From: Ulota crispa
Taxonomy: Eukaryota; Streptophyta; Bryopsida; Orthotrichales; Orthotrichaceae
Assembly: GCA_963920765.1 (NCBI GenBank)
Contig: OY987242.1
Coordinates: 8,644,789-8,708,788, forward strand
Length of the DNA stretch: 64,000 bases
Reading direction: 5' to 3'
The notes beneath the pieces were generated by a model. That model ran no database searches. It was not told where the DNA came from and saw only the letters and a program-made list of their open reading frames with translations. The position numbers and the translations under genes are program-made. Shown here one piece after another: positions 22,361-35,573 of this stretch. Within the stretch, counting starts at the first letter, position 1. Each line of letters begins with the position of its first letter.

Positions 22361-23290
22361 CCCCTAAAGGACTATTTTTCTGTTCGAGGGACAAATGGAT
22401 TTCGGGCATGTACCTATGGTTAAACTATTTTGTGTAATTTTTTGAAACTTTTATTGTAGGTGGGGAATTCAAAGATCTATGTAGGCATCTAATTTTTTCT
22501 TCATTCCGACATTTGACAAAGAAATTATGCATGATTTTATGAAAATTTGGGGAGGATTGCCGGTTTGGGCAGCACAAACATTTCTTTAAAAATTACATTT
22601 TTTGAATTTTGTTTTTTGAAATTGGTTCTTTAGATTTTTTTTATACGTGAGAAGCTTTGAATCATTCAATTTCAATCAATGACATGAAAGTTATGAGGAG
22701 TTTTTGTTTGCGGGTAGTTAGGGATTCTCTACTCTAAAATAAAGTTTAAAGTCCTTTATTTTACTCAATTTTCATTATTTTGGAAAAATAAGTAAACCTA
22801 AGGAAGTAGATTGTTTATTACAAAATTATAACTATTGGGATTTGCATTTTTCATTTTAATAATTAAATTCTTAACAATTTAGTGATTTGACTCATACTCT
22901 ACTTCTTTTTACTTACTATTTTTTTCTCATGGGTTGTATAGTTCCAATTGATTTGAAAATTCTCCCACATATAACTAACTTGATCTCCTACATGGGAAAA
23001 ATAAAGCACAACTTTGCGTAGAGTAATTTTTTTGATATAAGAGTGGTTAAAGACTTCTAAAATTTCTGAGCAACAGGGAAAAAAACTTTTCTTTTGCACT
23101 TTAAATGTAAATATCTCATTCCTCTCCATCTAATTTGACTTTGCTTTTTCCCACAAGTTCCTCTGGCAGTCTAGAGCAAGATCCTACGGCTGAATTTAAA
23201 AAAAAACAAATTTCCTACTTTTCTACTCATTCCCCTAGAAATGACAGTTATCAATGACTTAACTTGAAAAAAGGCTCAGTCCTTTAAGGG
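22361..23290 (-). mobile_element. CCCCTAAAGGACC-family element, TTAA on both sides
   Basis: TTAA-CCCCTAAAGGAC at the left and TCCTTTAAGGG-TTAA at the right, 930 bp. It is reversed relative to 17931-18851: gggcatgtacctatggt is at the left and the rest follows in inverted order. Non-coding. Confidence 0.88.
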
Positions 23291-24777
23291 TTAAATAATG
23301 CATATAAATGTCTTTTAGTGAACCAAAATTATAAATTTGAGACATTATGCGAAGCTATAAGTCCCTCCAGCCATAAACTTTGATAACTTTAATGAGATAC
23401 AGCCTATAGGATGTAGGGGAAACCGCCCCTAAGTTAGGTAAGTTTGTCCCACCTATATCTTGCAACTTCACGTCTCATTGTAAGTTTGTAACTGCTACAA
23501 TTGTAAGGAAACAACAAAATCTGGCCGTTCCATGAAGACAATGTGAATCAAGCTCATAGAAACCTTGCTGCAAATACCCTATCTAATCTTTTGTAGTCAA
23601 AAAAGCTCATTGCAGACATGCTTAAATATCATTGACCAAATCAAATCCAGATGAATCAGTGCGTATATATATATTTTAACACTATCTAGAAGAAATCTAC
23701 CCTCATACAATTGAATGCCTAGATAGATAGAGAAATTGTACTAGTACACTAATAATGGTATTTAGTGTTGGCATTTGGTAACACTACTTACAATCCCCAA
23801 ACACTAAAGGTTAACAATTATCTTAATGATATTAACATTAAACTTCAACATAGACACTATTTGTCAACTATAGTAATTTTGGGGAATATAAGTTTTTTAC
23901 AAGTTAACATTTAGTGTTAGAAATTAGTTTAGTTTAATTACAATTAAAAATATAAATGAACTTCATGAGTTAATATCTAGACAACTAATACAAATTCTTA
24001 TATATGTAGGTAAAATCTTAGTTATTGAAGAGGCATTGACAAAAACAATAGTCTTTTTTTGGAAAATCAAGGTGCTTGAGAAATGAGCAACCGGTGAAGA
24101 GGCAATAGGTATCTTCCCATACTGATTGCTTGAGAAGGGTTAGGGCCCATGGAAGGCAGGGGATTTTATTTACCTTCTAAATTTGATTAAACAAAAGCGC
24201 TACACCCTTGAAAATTGGAAGAAACATATCATAATTGAAAAAAATCAAAAGAAAATCACCTATTGAACATTGTGGCTTTTTGGCAATGTGAGCAATGAGA
24301 GGCATGCAAATGGAGCAGCGTGGAACAACATGTGTGTAGGAGACAAAACAAAAGTTGACCTTCCAAAGGAGCGCGACAAAGGCAAAGTCACTAGGGGAGG
24401 GGCGCAACTAAAGCAAGCTAGAAGAGAGAGGCGCATCATGGGTTGCAGGCAAAGAGGTTGAGTAGATTACATGGAGTTTAGGACAAGGAGAGAAGGCAAC
24501 AAAGAGTGGTGTGCACAAAAAGAATGTAACTCTAAATGTAAACTAGTTGAGACTTAGAGTAAGTGAAGTAAAAGTGCAAATAAAACTATTGGTAGTTTAC
24601 ACTAAATACCATTATTAGTTTAGGGGAAATTACAAAAACAATAGAAAGTTAGCCAATAAAGTGACAAAAAAGGTTGGTCAAAATACTAATTCATTGAATA
24701 AACACTGGCCACATTTTCTAGAAAATCTAATTAGGAAATAAATGCGTAAGAAATATCAGGCACATGCACTCAAAAGA
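23291..24777. other. Intergenic DNA, no gene seen
   Basis: No supported coding region. 23740-23880 and 24590-24620 contain short cactaataatggtatttagtg and acactaaataccattattag blocks that are inverted relative to each other, possibly the ends of a roughly 870-bp element (about 23750-24620). I could not define its termini firmly. Confidence 0.4.
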
Positions 24778-25085
24778 ACTAAATTGAATATTGCATTAGG
24801 TTCCCTTAACAATTAGGTTGCCTTACCTTGGGAGTTTACCTCATAACTCATTGTTTGGCCACTTAAGGGTGCTTGCAACTCTCTAAATACTTGAATTTCA
24901 CATGGATTATGACTTGGAAGTTGTTAGTTTGATTTTCCATACTGTCATTGTTGTTGCTAGGCCCTTTGAAATTTTTTTATTGCAATAATTTTTCATGAAA
25001 ATTACTGCAGCAACCATAAATATTTATTCAGTGTGAAATGTTGAGAAATTAGTGTGGGACGACCTAAACGCAATATTCAGTGTAG
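24778..25085. mobile_element. MITE of the ACTAAAT(A)TGCATTTAGG family
   Basis: The left end tgaatattgcattaggttcc pairs with the right end gacctaaacgcaatattcag; the interior caccttaaccttg-type block and cacatggattatgac are shared with 31342-31613. Non-coding, about 300 bp. Confidence 0.7.
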
Positions 25086-25429
25086 GTGAAAATGAGAAAT
25101 GGTAGATTTTTATAGATGAAACTCAATATCTTCTTAGACACCACGTCATACTTTGGAGCAGTGTTTGGTAAGAAGTTTTGGCTTTACCAGCTAAAATCCA
25201 ATATTTCCCGTTTTTGGTGGGTTTTTTACTATATTGCACTGGACATTTTTTATGTTTGCATTGCAATATAACTTGCTACAGTATAAGAAATTTTTGTAGC
25301 ATTTGACTGGCTTTTTACCTTTTATATTGAAATGCAACCAGCTTTTTTCAATTTGAAGCGGCTGACAATACACTAAATGCCCATTCTTGTACAGTGTATT
25401 GCTTTGTAGTAGCTGCCAAAATTGTCTCC

Positions 25430-26200
25430 AACTACATATGTAGAGGAGTGAGATATTGACATTCAAAGTGCAATTTTTTTTCTGCTGTCCAAAAATTTCA
25501 GAAGTCATTGATTGCTCCAATATCAAAAAAGTTGTTCTATGTAAAGTTGAGGTTTATTTTTTTCATGTTGAAGACCAAGTTAAGTATGTGTGAGAGAATT
25601 TTTAAATGTATTGAAGGTGTGGATCATATTTTGTAAAATAATGCAATGTTGTAAGGCCATGAAATTTGCATACACACTGGGCAAGATTGGAGGATTTATG
25701 TAAAATTGAGAAATTTGAGTTACTTTGATCCAAATGGTGAAAATCATGAAATCTTAATCTACAACAATTTAGAAAAAAACAGTCAAAAAAAATATTAAAG
25801 TACCAAACTTAACAAGGGGCAAAAGGAATGGAGATTTAGGAATTCCATACTTGCCCACAAACTAAAACTTCTCACTCATCAATCAAAATTGAATGATTCA
25901 AAGCTTTCTACATGTATAAAAATTTAAAGAATCAATTTCAGATTTTTATTTTTTTAAAATGCAATTTTTAAAAATGTTTTTTGGGCTGCCCAAATTGCTC
26001 GTCCTCCACCATTTTCCAAAAAATCATGCATAACTTCTTCAATAGATATCAAAATGAAGAAAAAATTAGACGTGCAACACTTACATATTTGAACTCCCCA
26101 CCAACCTCAAAATTTTCAAAAATTTATAAAAACTGGTTTCGTCATAAGTACATGCCCGAGGTCCATTTGTCCCCGAGGGGAGAGTTGGTCCTTTACGAGT
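25430..26200 (+). mobile_element. CCCCTAAAGGACC-family element, 5'-truncated
   Basis: The sequence from agaggagtgagatattgaca onward follows the 17931 copy through acttctcactcatcaatca, atgaagaaaaaattagacg and agtacatgcccgag to a decayed right end, ggtcctttacgagttga. The left terminus and first part are missing or replaced. Confidence 0.75.
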
Positions 26201-26440
26201 TGATGAATATGATGTTACAAGTAGCTACTCGGCATGAGATTTATTTTTATTTTCAGTATGGTAGTTTGATACACCATTGCCACTATTATTTTGCCACATG
26301 GTCCAATGTTGCTTTGCTTTGTACGGATATTAATTTGCATGTCACTGTTCCTTCAACTGTATAGGTTACAGATCTCATTAGATTACGAGAATGATATGTA
26401 CTTTGAAAAATATAATCAACTTGCCACTAATACCTTTAAA

Positions 26441-27360
26441 CCCTCAAGGACCAAGCCGTTTTTTTAACTTATAAAATTTATTGAAAACTATCGTTTTTGG
26501 GCAATGAGTAGAAAGATAGGAAATGTTTCTTTTTCTAAAAATCCAATTGTAGGATTTTGTCCTAGACTTTGAGAGATACTTGTGGAAAAAAACCCAAGCT
26601 CACTTTAGATGGAAAGGGGTGAGATGTTATTATATGAAGTGAAGAAAAAAGATCTTTTCCTTCATGTCCAAAAATTTTAGCAGCCTTTGACCACTCTTAT
26701 GGCAAAAAAATTGCTCTACACAAAGCTGAGGTTTAATTGTTCCATGTAGAAGACCAAGTTATGTGTGTGTAAGAGAATTCTGAAATATATTGGAGGAGCA
26801 CAACATACTTCAAAAAATCTTTAAATGCTATAAGGTCATGAAACTTGCTAATGCACTAGGTAAAATCAAAGGATTATGTAAAATTTAGATATTTGAATCA
26901 CTTTGATCCAAATGGTGAAAACCAAGGAATCTTGGCCTACTACAACTTGGAAAAATAAAATAAAGAAGCAAACACACTAATTGCTCAAAAATTTGAAGTA
27001 CCAAATTTTATAAGGGGCGGAATGAATGGGGTTGGGAGTCTCTTAAGACGGGCTCCTTCCACTCCACTCCCCTTTGCCCAAGTGTCCACACTTTGTGCCC
27101 ATAAGAATTAACCTTCTTTGGAATCAACACCCACTTACAAAGGAGAAACCCTGCCTGAACTACCTTTCTTCCCTAATTTTGAAATCTTCTTGATAACTTC
27201 TTTACTAGATGTCATAGTGAAGAAAAAATTAAATGGATAAGTAGATTTTTTTAGATCCCTACCTTCAATGAAAATTTCAAAAAATCACACAAACTGGTTT
27301 AACCATAGTTCATACCCGAAATTCATTTGTCCTTCGAAAGGATAATTGGTCCTTTGGCGG
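26441..27360 (+). mobile_element. CCCCTAAAGGACC-family element, complete but diverged
   Basis: The left end tttaaaccctcaaggaccaagcc (CCCTCAAGGACC) and right end ggtcctttggcgg-TTAA delimit about 920 bp in the 17931 orientation. It carries the family landmarks ctcactttagatggaaag, ttccatgtagaagacca and gaagaaaaaattaaatgg. An interior segment near 27030-27150 is GC-richer than in other copies. Confidence 0.82.
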
Positions 27361-27834
27361 TTAACATGCATCCCATTTTCTAGTGAAGTGTAGAAGTTTT
27401 AAACTTTGGACCCATAAGGTAGCATAGCTTCGTCTCTCTTCTTCTACTTTGAGTTAAGTAAGAAGATTCATTTCGATGGAGAAACCAAAATAGACAAAGT
27501 CCTAGATGAGGACACATTATCCCAAAAATAATTACAAAATACTGGCACATTCTGAGAGAAATTGCAAAGGCGGTTCACACTAAGTCCCATGTCCCATTGA
27601 AATGTAAAAATCTGATTGGTATTAACCCAGCCTAAAGTCTTAAACATCGTTTTTTTTGGCAACATAGCGATTTTGGGCAACTCACTACCAATGGCTTTTT
27701 CATTTTTTTCTTTGAAATTTTCAGACATAATGTGTCCAAGGAGTAGCATTAAGGTCCAACAATTTTCATAACTTTTGATTACATGGTTCAAAAGTTATTG
27801 CATGATAATTATGTAGTTTTCTTTGCTCTTCAAG

Positions 27835-28569
27835 CAAAACGGGCAGCTCAAAAAACTCCTTAAGTTTTTTTTTTTTTTAATTTTGCTTTTAGAAATTGGT
27901 TCTTTAGATTAATATATACATAGGAAGCTTTAAATCGTTCCATTTTGATCAACAAGATGAAAGTTATGAGGAGATTTTGTTTGCAAGTAGTTATGGATTT
28001 TCTACTCTAAAACAAACTTTGAAATCCTTTACTTTACTCAATTTTCAATATTTTGGAAATAAAAACAAAGCATAAAGACGTAAATTGTTTATTACAACAT
28101 TACAATTGTCGTGATTGGAATATTTCATTTTCATAATTAATTTCTTAACAATTTAGTGGTTTGAATCATTCTCTACTTCTTTTTACTTATTGTTTTTTTC
28201 TCATTTGTTTTACAATTCCAAATAATTTGAAAAATTTCAAGTGTGTACCCAACTTGCTTTGAAGAATAGATCCAAAAAACTACAACCATTTTCAAAAAAT
28301 ATTCATACAAATATGACTTTGTGAAGTGCAGCTGCCTAGATTTTTGCAAGGACAAAAAAAGGCTTTTTGTCAATTCAAACTCAAATATCTTACAATCTAC
28401 ACAGTGAAATTTTTTGGTTTTCTTTTTCACATCTTTTGATACTAGTATAGTACAAGATCTTATGGCTGTATTTGTCAAATTTTGTTTTTTTCCTAAAATT
28501 TGGTACTTGTACTCGAAAGGGCAGTTTTGGAGCAGTTTTGGTGAAAAACTTAGCTTAGGACTTTAGGGA
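27835..28569 (-). mobile_element. CCCCTAAAGGACC-family element, truncated, reversed
   Basis: Family interior from tttagaaattggttctttag through gatgaaagttatgaggag and actttactcaattttcaat, to the right end gcttaggactttagggattaa, a diverged GGTCCTTTAGGGGTTAA. The left end cannot be found and the preceding 27400-27835 is unrelated. Confidence 0.72.
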
Positions 28570-30188
28570 TTAAACCAAAAGCTGGGACTAGGCACTTCAC
28601 ATTATGTCCCAAGTTTCATCTCCAAATTCACTGTATTTTGCTTAAGTGGTTACATTTTTTGATATTTTTAGTGCCATAGAGAGTGAAACTTCACTCAAGG
28701 TTTGGGTCAACCTTTTTGCTAAACCCAACTTCCAACCAAGTCCCATTAGTATTTTTTCACAAAACATTCATGGCATCCTATAGTGCTTATGTTTGCGCTT
28801 AGCCCTTAAACTTTTGAAAGGCCCTTTGCAACCAATACAATACATGTGTTTTTCTTGTATTTGGAATGGACCCACACCTATACTACATTTAAGATCAACA
28901 AAGAAGTTGGAATACGGATAAATGCAATTTTAGTGAGCTATTTGAGATCCCAAGTTAAAATTTCTTGTTGGTAACAAATGCCAAATATACGGCAACATAT
29001 CTACTATGCCCTTGGGACGTTTAAGGGTGAATAATCCAATGAAGGTGGGATCTTGCATTGAAGTGGGATTTACATAGATGGGACGTGGGTAGTAATATCA
29101 AGTGCCCCTTGTTCACAAGAATGTTATTTGTCTTGTTGTTTAGTAAGTTGACATGTCAAAAAGGGTTTACCTTCAAAATTGCAAAAAATGTGGTGGACGG
29201 TGGCTAAAAGATATACAATGCCCACACACATGAACGGCGTTGTTGTTGTTAACGAGGAAATCTTGAGAGTACCATAGGTTTAACAAAGAGTGACAAGCGG
29301 TTGGCATTCACCGATCAAGAGTGACCAAAGGACAATGACAATATTGTGGGCATGCCTTTTATTTTTGTAAATTCCCAACAAAATAGAACATGATAGCTAC
29401 TTTGTTTGTTCTTTTCAAGAACCCACTCGATTGTTGTTGTCACTTGTCACATTCATTATAGATGTAGCTTTTGTGTTGATGCAAAGCCATCTAGATTCAA
29501 CAAGAAGCCAGACATGAATGGAGTGTGCAAGGCAAGAGTGGCAAAATGTTTGAGGGGGTATAATGAACTAGGGAGGGTTCATGAGGGGGGAGTACAAAAG
29601 TCCCACCCACCCAGTGGATGTTTGAATAAAGGAGAAAACATCCGGGGCCCGTCAGTGGGCCCCAATTCTTTTGCATCCTTCGGTCCTTCCCATCCACATA
29701 ATCTAAGCTTAGGGATTGGTCGGAACTCGGAAGCTGGCCCAAGACAATCCTGGAAAGGACAGAGACCATTGAGCACCGAGCCCCCTTTGTGGGGATTTTC
29801 AAAGATTGTTTTTAGTCATCCTGTCGTTTAGAAATCATTTTTGGAAGGTCTTTTTAAAACTTAAAAGGTTGATTTCTGGTAAGAAACATACATACTTGTA
29901 CTCCTTGATACGTACAATGAAAACTTTTGAAGGTTTTACTTTGAAAAAGGCTAGAAAGCTAACACTAAAATCCAGTTACATATGCATTGACAGAAAAATC
30001 AAGCTTTTGTAAAAACAAGAGACCTACTTCGATTCATTTATTGCTCAAAATCTAACCCCATTGGATCTCAACATACTCAAGGAGTTTTTTTGTGACAATC
30101 ATTATACTTGCTACAAAAATGTCAACAAAGACAAACTTGCACTCTACAATACTTGACTTGTCAAGTTATTAATAAATGTTATGACTAA
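28570..30188. other. Intergenic DNA, no gene seen
   Basis: The frames at 29406-29831 (+) and 29497-29802 (-) overlap on opposite strands in a GC-richer patch. Neither shows a known motif, signal peptide or splice pattern, so I do not call a gene. Confidence 0.4.
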
Positions 30189-30906
30189 CCCTTAAGGGAC
30201 CCCTACAAATGAATTTGGCATGTAGTTACAACTAAATTATTTTTGCGTGATTTTCTGAAACATTTATGGAAGATGGGGAATTCAAAGATCTGTGTGGGCA
30301 TCTAATTTTTTCTTCATTCCAACATTTATTGAAGAAGTTATGTATGAATTTATCAAAACTAGGGGAGAAGTGGCAATTTGGGGAGCCCAAATTTTTTTTA
30401 GATTACATTTTTTTAAAATAAAAAATTGAAATTGGTTCTTTAGATTTACATATATGTGGGAGGCTTTGAATCATTTAATTCCAATTAATGAGATGAAAAT
30501 TATGAAGAGTTTTAGTTTGTGGGTAAGTATGGAGTCTCTCAAAAGCATACATACCCGCAAACTAAAACTCTTCATAACTTTCATCTCATTATTTGAAATT
30601 GTATGATTCAAAGCTTTCCATGTATATGTAAATCTAAATAACTAATTTCAAATTTTTATTTAAAAAAAAAGTAATCTTGGAAGAATCTTTTGGGCTGCCC
30701 AAACTACCCCTCTTCCCCTAGTTTTGATAAATTCTTGCATAACTTCTTCAATAAATGTTGAAATGAAGAATAAATTAGATGCCCACGCTGATCTTTGATT
30801 TCCCCATATTCCATAAAAGTTTCATAAAACCACACAAAGTAGTTTAGCTGTAAGTACATGCCCAAAACCCCATTTGTCCCCCAAGGGGACAATGGTCCTT
30901 TAGGGG
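30189..30906. mobile_element. CCCCTAAAGGACC-family foldback: two half elements head to head
   Basis: The left half (30189-30535) runs in reverse orientation from ACCCTTAAGGGAC, and the right half (30545-30906) runs forward to GGTCCTTTAGGGG-TTAA. Both halves carry the same segment, for example aaactcttcataactttcat against tgaaaattatgaagagtttt and gatgcccacgctgatctttg against caaagatctgtgtgggcatc. The result is a hairpin with about 350-bp arms and almost no loop. Confidence 0.85.
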
Positions 30907-31341
30907 TTAAAGTTCAAGATTCTAACAATTTTGGGCAAACCTGAAGAAAGTCTAAGTTGTTAAAATTTGGCCAAAAAATTGAAACCGTCCAAACATAGTT
31001 AACAAAATTTGACTCCTCGTAGAATAAGCTTTGAGAGCTCAAATAGTTGTTGTTTTTGACATTTGTATACCAACATACATGCCAATTTTCAAAAGTTGAT
31101 GAGAGTTGTAGTATAAAATTCTCTAAAGATGCCCAAGTTGCCCTAGTTGCCCAAATTCTTTTGGATAGTATAACTTTTGAGTTGGGCATTCAATTGGGGA
31201 AAAAGTTACATTTCCTTATGGGAATATATATTTACATCTTGTGTAACAATTTTGAGAAAATATAATAAAAATTGACTTTGTATGACCCTACCCAAGTTCT
31301 CAAGTGTTTGTTGAATGGACACTTGGTTCTTTAGGGGTTAA

Positions 31342-31613
31342 CATTTAGGTTGCCTCATAGTGAAAAGACATCTCATGACTTATAACTTGAACACTAAAAT
31401 GCACATGCAATTTTTTAGATATTAGGATTTCACATGGTTTACGACCTAAACTTTGCCAGTTTATTTTTCTTCAATATTGTTGTTGTTGCCAATCCCTTTT
31501 TCTTGTGAAAATTGTTTATTGCAATAATTGTTAACAAAAATTGATATAATATTAGTAAATATTTATATAGTGCAGAATGTCTAGAGTGTGGGTAACCTAA
31601 ATACATTATGTAG
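31342..31613. mobile_element. MITE of the ACTAAAT(A)TGCATTTAGG family, inverted neighbour of the next
   Basis: Starts acatttaggttgcc just after an isolated ggttctttaggggttaa end (31325-31341) and ends aacctaaatacattatgtag. The interior (gcaataattgttaacaaaaa, cacatggtttacgacct) is an inverted match to 31615-31885. Confidence 0.7.
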
Positions 31614-32279
31614 CGTACACTAAATATTGCATTTAGCTTGCCCCAAACTAATTTCTCAACATTTCACACTATTTAAATATTTATTGCTGCTATAGTAATT
31701 ATCATCAATAATTATTGCAATAAACAACTTTTAAAGGTCTTGACAACAAAAGTTATTTTGCAAAAAAATAAATTAGCAGCATTCACGTCATAAACCATGT
31801 GAAATCATAAAATGTATAGAGTTGCATGAGTCTCCAATTGGCCAAACAATGAATCAGGTAACTTTCCAAGGTAAGGCAACCTAAGAGCATTGCCACCGCA
31901 AATGTAAGAAGAGATGCAAATGACACTGTTGAGGGAAGGGAGAATTTTTGAGCTCCACCGCATCCACGCCAAGGCCTTTCTGGATTTCCTGGGCAATGCT
32001 ACAAGCTCCCGTTCATGCTACTCTTTAGGTCTTTTGCGTTCATGTTACAACTCATGGGAGGACTCAAATCCGTTGAGGGCTCGTTTGTGGTTGATTCTTG
32101 TCTCAGTGCTGGAGAGAAGAAGAGACAAATTAAGTAGCATGAGTGCGTGGTGGAAGTGTTCCTGAAGGGAAGGAGCCGGTACATGAAGTGGCCCGCATGG
32201 TAGCTAGTCAATTCTCTGGTTGCATTTGGTGTTGCGAAAGAGTGCTGACAATGCTCTAAATGCAATATTCAGTGTAGGG
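31612..32279. mobile_element. MITE of the ACTAAAT(A)TGCATTTAGG family, interrupted
   Basis: The left end cactaaatattgcatttagc and right end aaatgcaatattcagtgta belong together but are separated by the nested element 31885-32256. The interior cacactatttaaatatttat matches 12925-13202. Confidence 0.72.
31885..32256. mobile_element. Nested MITE, GAGCATTGCCACCGC ends, TAA duplication
   Basis: Starts GAGCATTGCCACCGC and ends TGACAATGCTC. TAA is present on both sides (31882-31884 and 32257-32259), and the host MITE's terminal repeat resumes directly after it. GAGCAT-type ends with TWA duplications are typical of PIF/Harbinger-derived MITEs. The short frames inside show no motif. Confidence 0.75.
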
Positions 32280-33607
32280 ATTCAGTGTGGTTTTCTTCTT
32301 CCATGCAAAAGCTTCTTTTCCTATCGTATAGGGTCAATAAATACGAGTCATCATGAGGTCATGCCCTTCTGGGGAAGAAGGAAATACGACCAGATGGGTC
32401 CAGTGTATGTACTTTCAATGCTTTGTAAGGTAAAGCTTTTATTGATGAATTTCTTAAGAATTTTGATTTTTCAGATTGAAATTCTTGCACTTGAAGGAAT
32501 AACCTAGTTGAACCTACTTTTACTCTTTTAATTGTAAATAATATTTGAGCCAATTTTCTTTGGAAATGAATAAAACAAAAATAGTTAAGGAAGTAACTAA
32601 AAACTTAGTAATTACAAAAATCCATTGAATGAAAACAACAAAACTTGTATTTGCAAGACACAATTAATTACAAAGATAATTCAGAAACTACTAAAGTCAT
32701 TCAAGATTGAAATTGTTGTTCATATTAAATTTTCTCCTTCACTTTGTAATGGTAAAGGTGGTGGTTTTTGTTTATTTTTTTATCCTTCAATTTTTTTTTA
32801 CGAGCTGATTTTGACCATAAATAGTTTTAATAACCAGTTTTACAAAATATGAAACAAAGCACAAAAATAATATTATAATATTTTTACAATACAAATACTG
32901 AAAATCAAAAGCGAGAATCAAATAACCTGTGAATATAAGAAAAACTCAAAATTTTCATAAAAATGGAACCTACTCAAATTTGTTCGTATCTCATAACTTA
33001 TAATAATGATTTTCAAGGGGTTCAAGTAGTAGATTTTATTTAAGTATATATTTATCAATTCAACATCTCTTAAATTAGTCTTAATAAATCAAAGTAATTC
33101 AAACACAATGTATTGGTTAATAAATATTGTAGTTAGAAGCATTTTGTCCATGGTTCTTACCAACATAAATGAAAAACATTATACCTTTTCTTATTTTCGC
33201 TTGTTTTCCAATTTGATTCCCTATTAAAGTTATAAATCTTGGTAATAATAAAATGGCAATAGGAGACCAAACAATAGAACAATAAATAAATAGATAAACA
33301 AATAAATAAATATAGTTGTATCATTCCACATTTATATGAGAAAACCCTACATAAACATCTTGATAGAATCCATAGCAATGTTGTATGGATTAGATAATAC
33401 AACCACCCTTGTAATTGTCTAAACATGATTCCCATTGTTATTAATTTATGTTTTTCTTGGTTTTGTTTAACCTTATGTGTAATATGAAAGAGGATATCAA
33501 ATCTTCTTAGCATATTTACAAACGCTCCATGTAAAAAAATATACAAATTTGCATGGTGCTAATTACAAATATACCCAAGATGGCCCTAGCCTATCAAGTC
33601 TCAAAAA
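32280..33607. other. AT-rich intergenic DNA
   Basis: No gene seen. A short TAAA/TAGA-type simple repeat (aataaataaatagataaac and following) lies at about 33280-33310. Confidence 0.45.
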
Positions 33608-34561
33608 CCTATAGTGCATGACACTTATAACCAACAACTATTGGCCAAACAAGAAATACTAAAGTACAACATATATACCCATTAGTTCAAAAGTAGTTTT
33701 ACCACCAAGTATGACAAACCTTAACCCATGAGCTCCCGATCATCTCAAATTTGGCCTCCCATGATTTCAAAACCTTGCTTGAGACATCGTATATAACTTT
33801 TTGATCTTGCTATAATGAAGGCATTCAAATTGTTCACGCCAATGGAGTAATGGCAAGGAAAGCCAAATGTTGTACAAGTGTTGCAAGAGATTTGAGTGGA
33901 TGAAACACCATACGGGGCGTGGTGGCAAGCAGCTTTTTATAGGCTGCAACTGGTTAATATACCTTTCAAGCTTCCTTGTGTAAGCTTTATGGTAGCGGGA
34001 AAGTTGTTGGCAAGGGTTCAAGCATGTTGTAGACCCTTATTGTGGCAATCCTCACTAATTTTCCCGATCATCGTTTTCCATGCAATAGTAGTTTGAAGCC
34101 CTAAAACTTGACATTAAAAAAATTGCAATCTTCATTAATTTACAAGTGTGTGCATTCATATCTAACCTTGCTACTCACAAAATTAAGATGAATCATGGGC
34201 TTATAGAATTTTGTAAAAACCATCAAATAGCAACTACCTACCAAGAAATCAGATTTTGTCACATGTTGTTTGATCAAATGCTATAATATCCCATCTCTCA
34301 TGGTCAATTGTTCCCAAAATTTGCAAGCCATTTTCTAAGTAGGTGTTCCACTATTTTCAATGGTCCCTTTTTGTGGATCATCCAATTGTATGAGATACGA
34401 TGCATCTAAGTTATAGGTCTTCCAAAACCTTGATTTTGGTGAAAACAACTTAGATGCTCAGGGGTTAAGCTTCATCTTGGTGGACTTTTTTTTGGACAAA
34501 GCCTTAGGCTAACCACTTGAATTGGGAGTTGCTAGTTATAAGTGTCATGCACTGTATAAGG
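33608..34561. mobile_element. Putative DNA element with CCTATAGTGCATGACACTTA ends
   Basis: cctatagtgcatgacactta at 33608 pairs with taagtgtcatgcactgtataagg ending at 34561, inverted repeats of about 24 bp with two mismatches. The interior (about 950 bp) has no recognisable transposase. A target duplication is not obvious. Confidence 0.6.
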
Positions 34562-35573
34562 GTCAAGTTTGCAATGTTAGTTGAAAATGTTCCCATCGGA
34601 CTGCTGCACTAGATCTCCGTTTCATTCCTCAGAGCATCGCCTACAACACATTAAAACAGCCCTTTGCCTTCCACCCGTAATGGTTTCTGAGATTCAAGTT
34701 TCCAACAGCACTCTACTCGTCGATGTGCAAGAGCGGGGCCTTTTAGGAGTGGCCATTTTCACGTCAAATTCGAGCTTTCTCTAGGCCCTTTCACGATCCC
34801 TGCCAAGCATTGTTCACGCACTATTCACGCAATGTTCACTCTCTGAAGCTAAACGTACTCGTGCAATTTGTTGTATGGCAAGTGCAAGACCTCAAACCTT
34901 CTACACTGCAAGAGAATTTCACGCCCAATTGCGCTATTTACTACTTCCTTCCCCTCCAAACCTTATTTCCAAGCACTCCTTTAACCCTTATACGGTGAGG
35001 CGGACATTTTGTATCCGCCGAGAATACACTGGTACAGTGGATCCACGATCACCCGCCCCGACTTTTAGGGGTTAAACGTACTGCAGGAGATGCTCCTCAT
35101 TGTACGGAACTCTCGCAGATGCTGATGGATGAATGGATGTTCATCTATATTCTTCAGTGCCGTGGAAGGATACTCGGAGTGGCCTGACTATCACGAAGCA
35201 AACCCTAATTGGATGTCTTCACTTCCGATTGTTCCGAATGCGCCACCACGCTTCTGGTGACCTCGCTTACCTGAACGCGTTGGAGCAATCGCCGACACGC
35301 CTCCGATTTTTAGAACAAACCAATAGCAGTGTCTCTCCTTCATAGAGTTTTCAAATTTAGGGTTTTTATTGCGTGACGATCGAGTTTGTGATCCCTTTCC
35401 GCATTTACCTAATCAGACGATCATTTGTGTTCGAATCAAGAGCTCGCTTCTTGCGGTATCCCGTATTTATCGTCTGCAATTCAGTCCAGAAAGCCTGTCC
35501 AGAAGGGTTTGATTTGTCGTTACTTTTTGTTGTCAGAAGCCGTTGTGTTATCAGGTGAGGTTTTAGGTTAATT
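34562..35573. promoter_or_regulatory. Promoter / 5' leader region of the following gene
   Basis: Base composition rises from about 34600. There is no clear coding exon. 34982-35075 carries another small pair of ends, ttaacccttatacgg and cttttaggggttaa. The leader probably begins near 35300; the exact start site cannot be seen. Confidence 0.35.

Noticed and set aside
29406..29831. Overlapping open frames of 141 and 101 codons on opposite strands
   Set aside because: Both strands are open in the same GC-richer patch, neither shows a motif or homologous pattern, and no splice context supports either.
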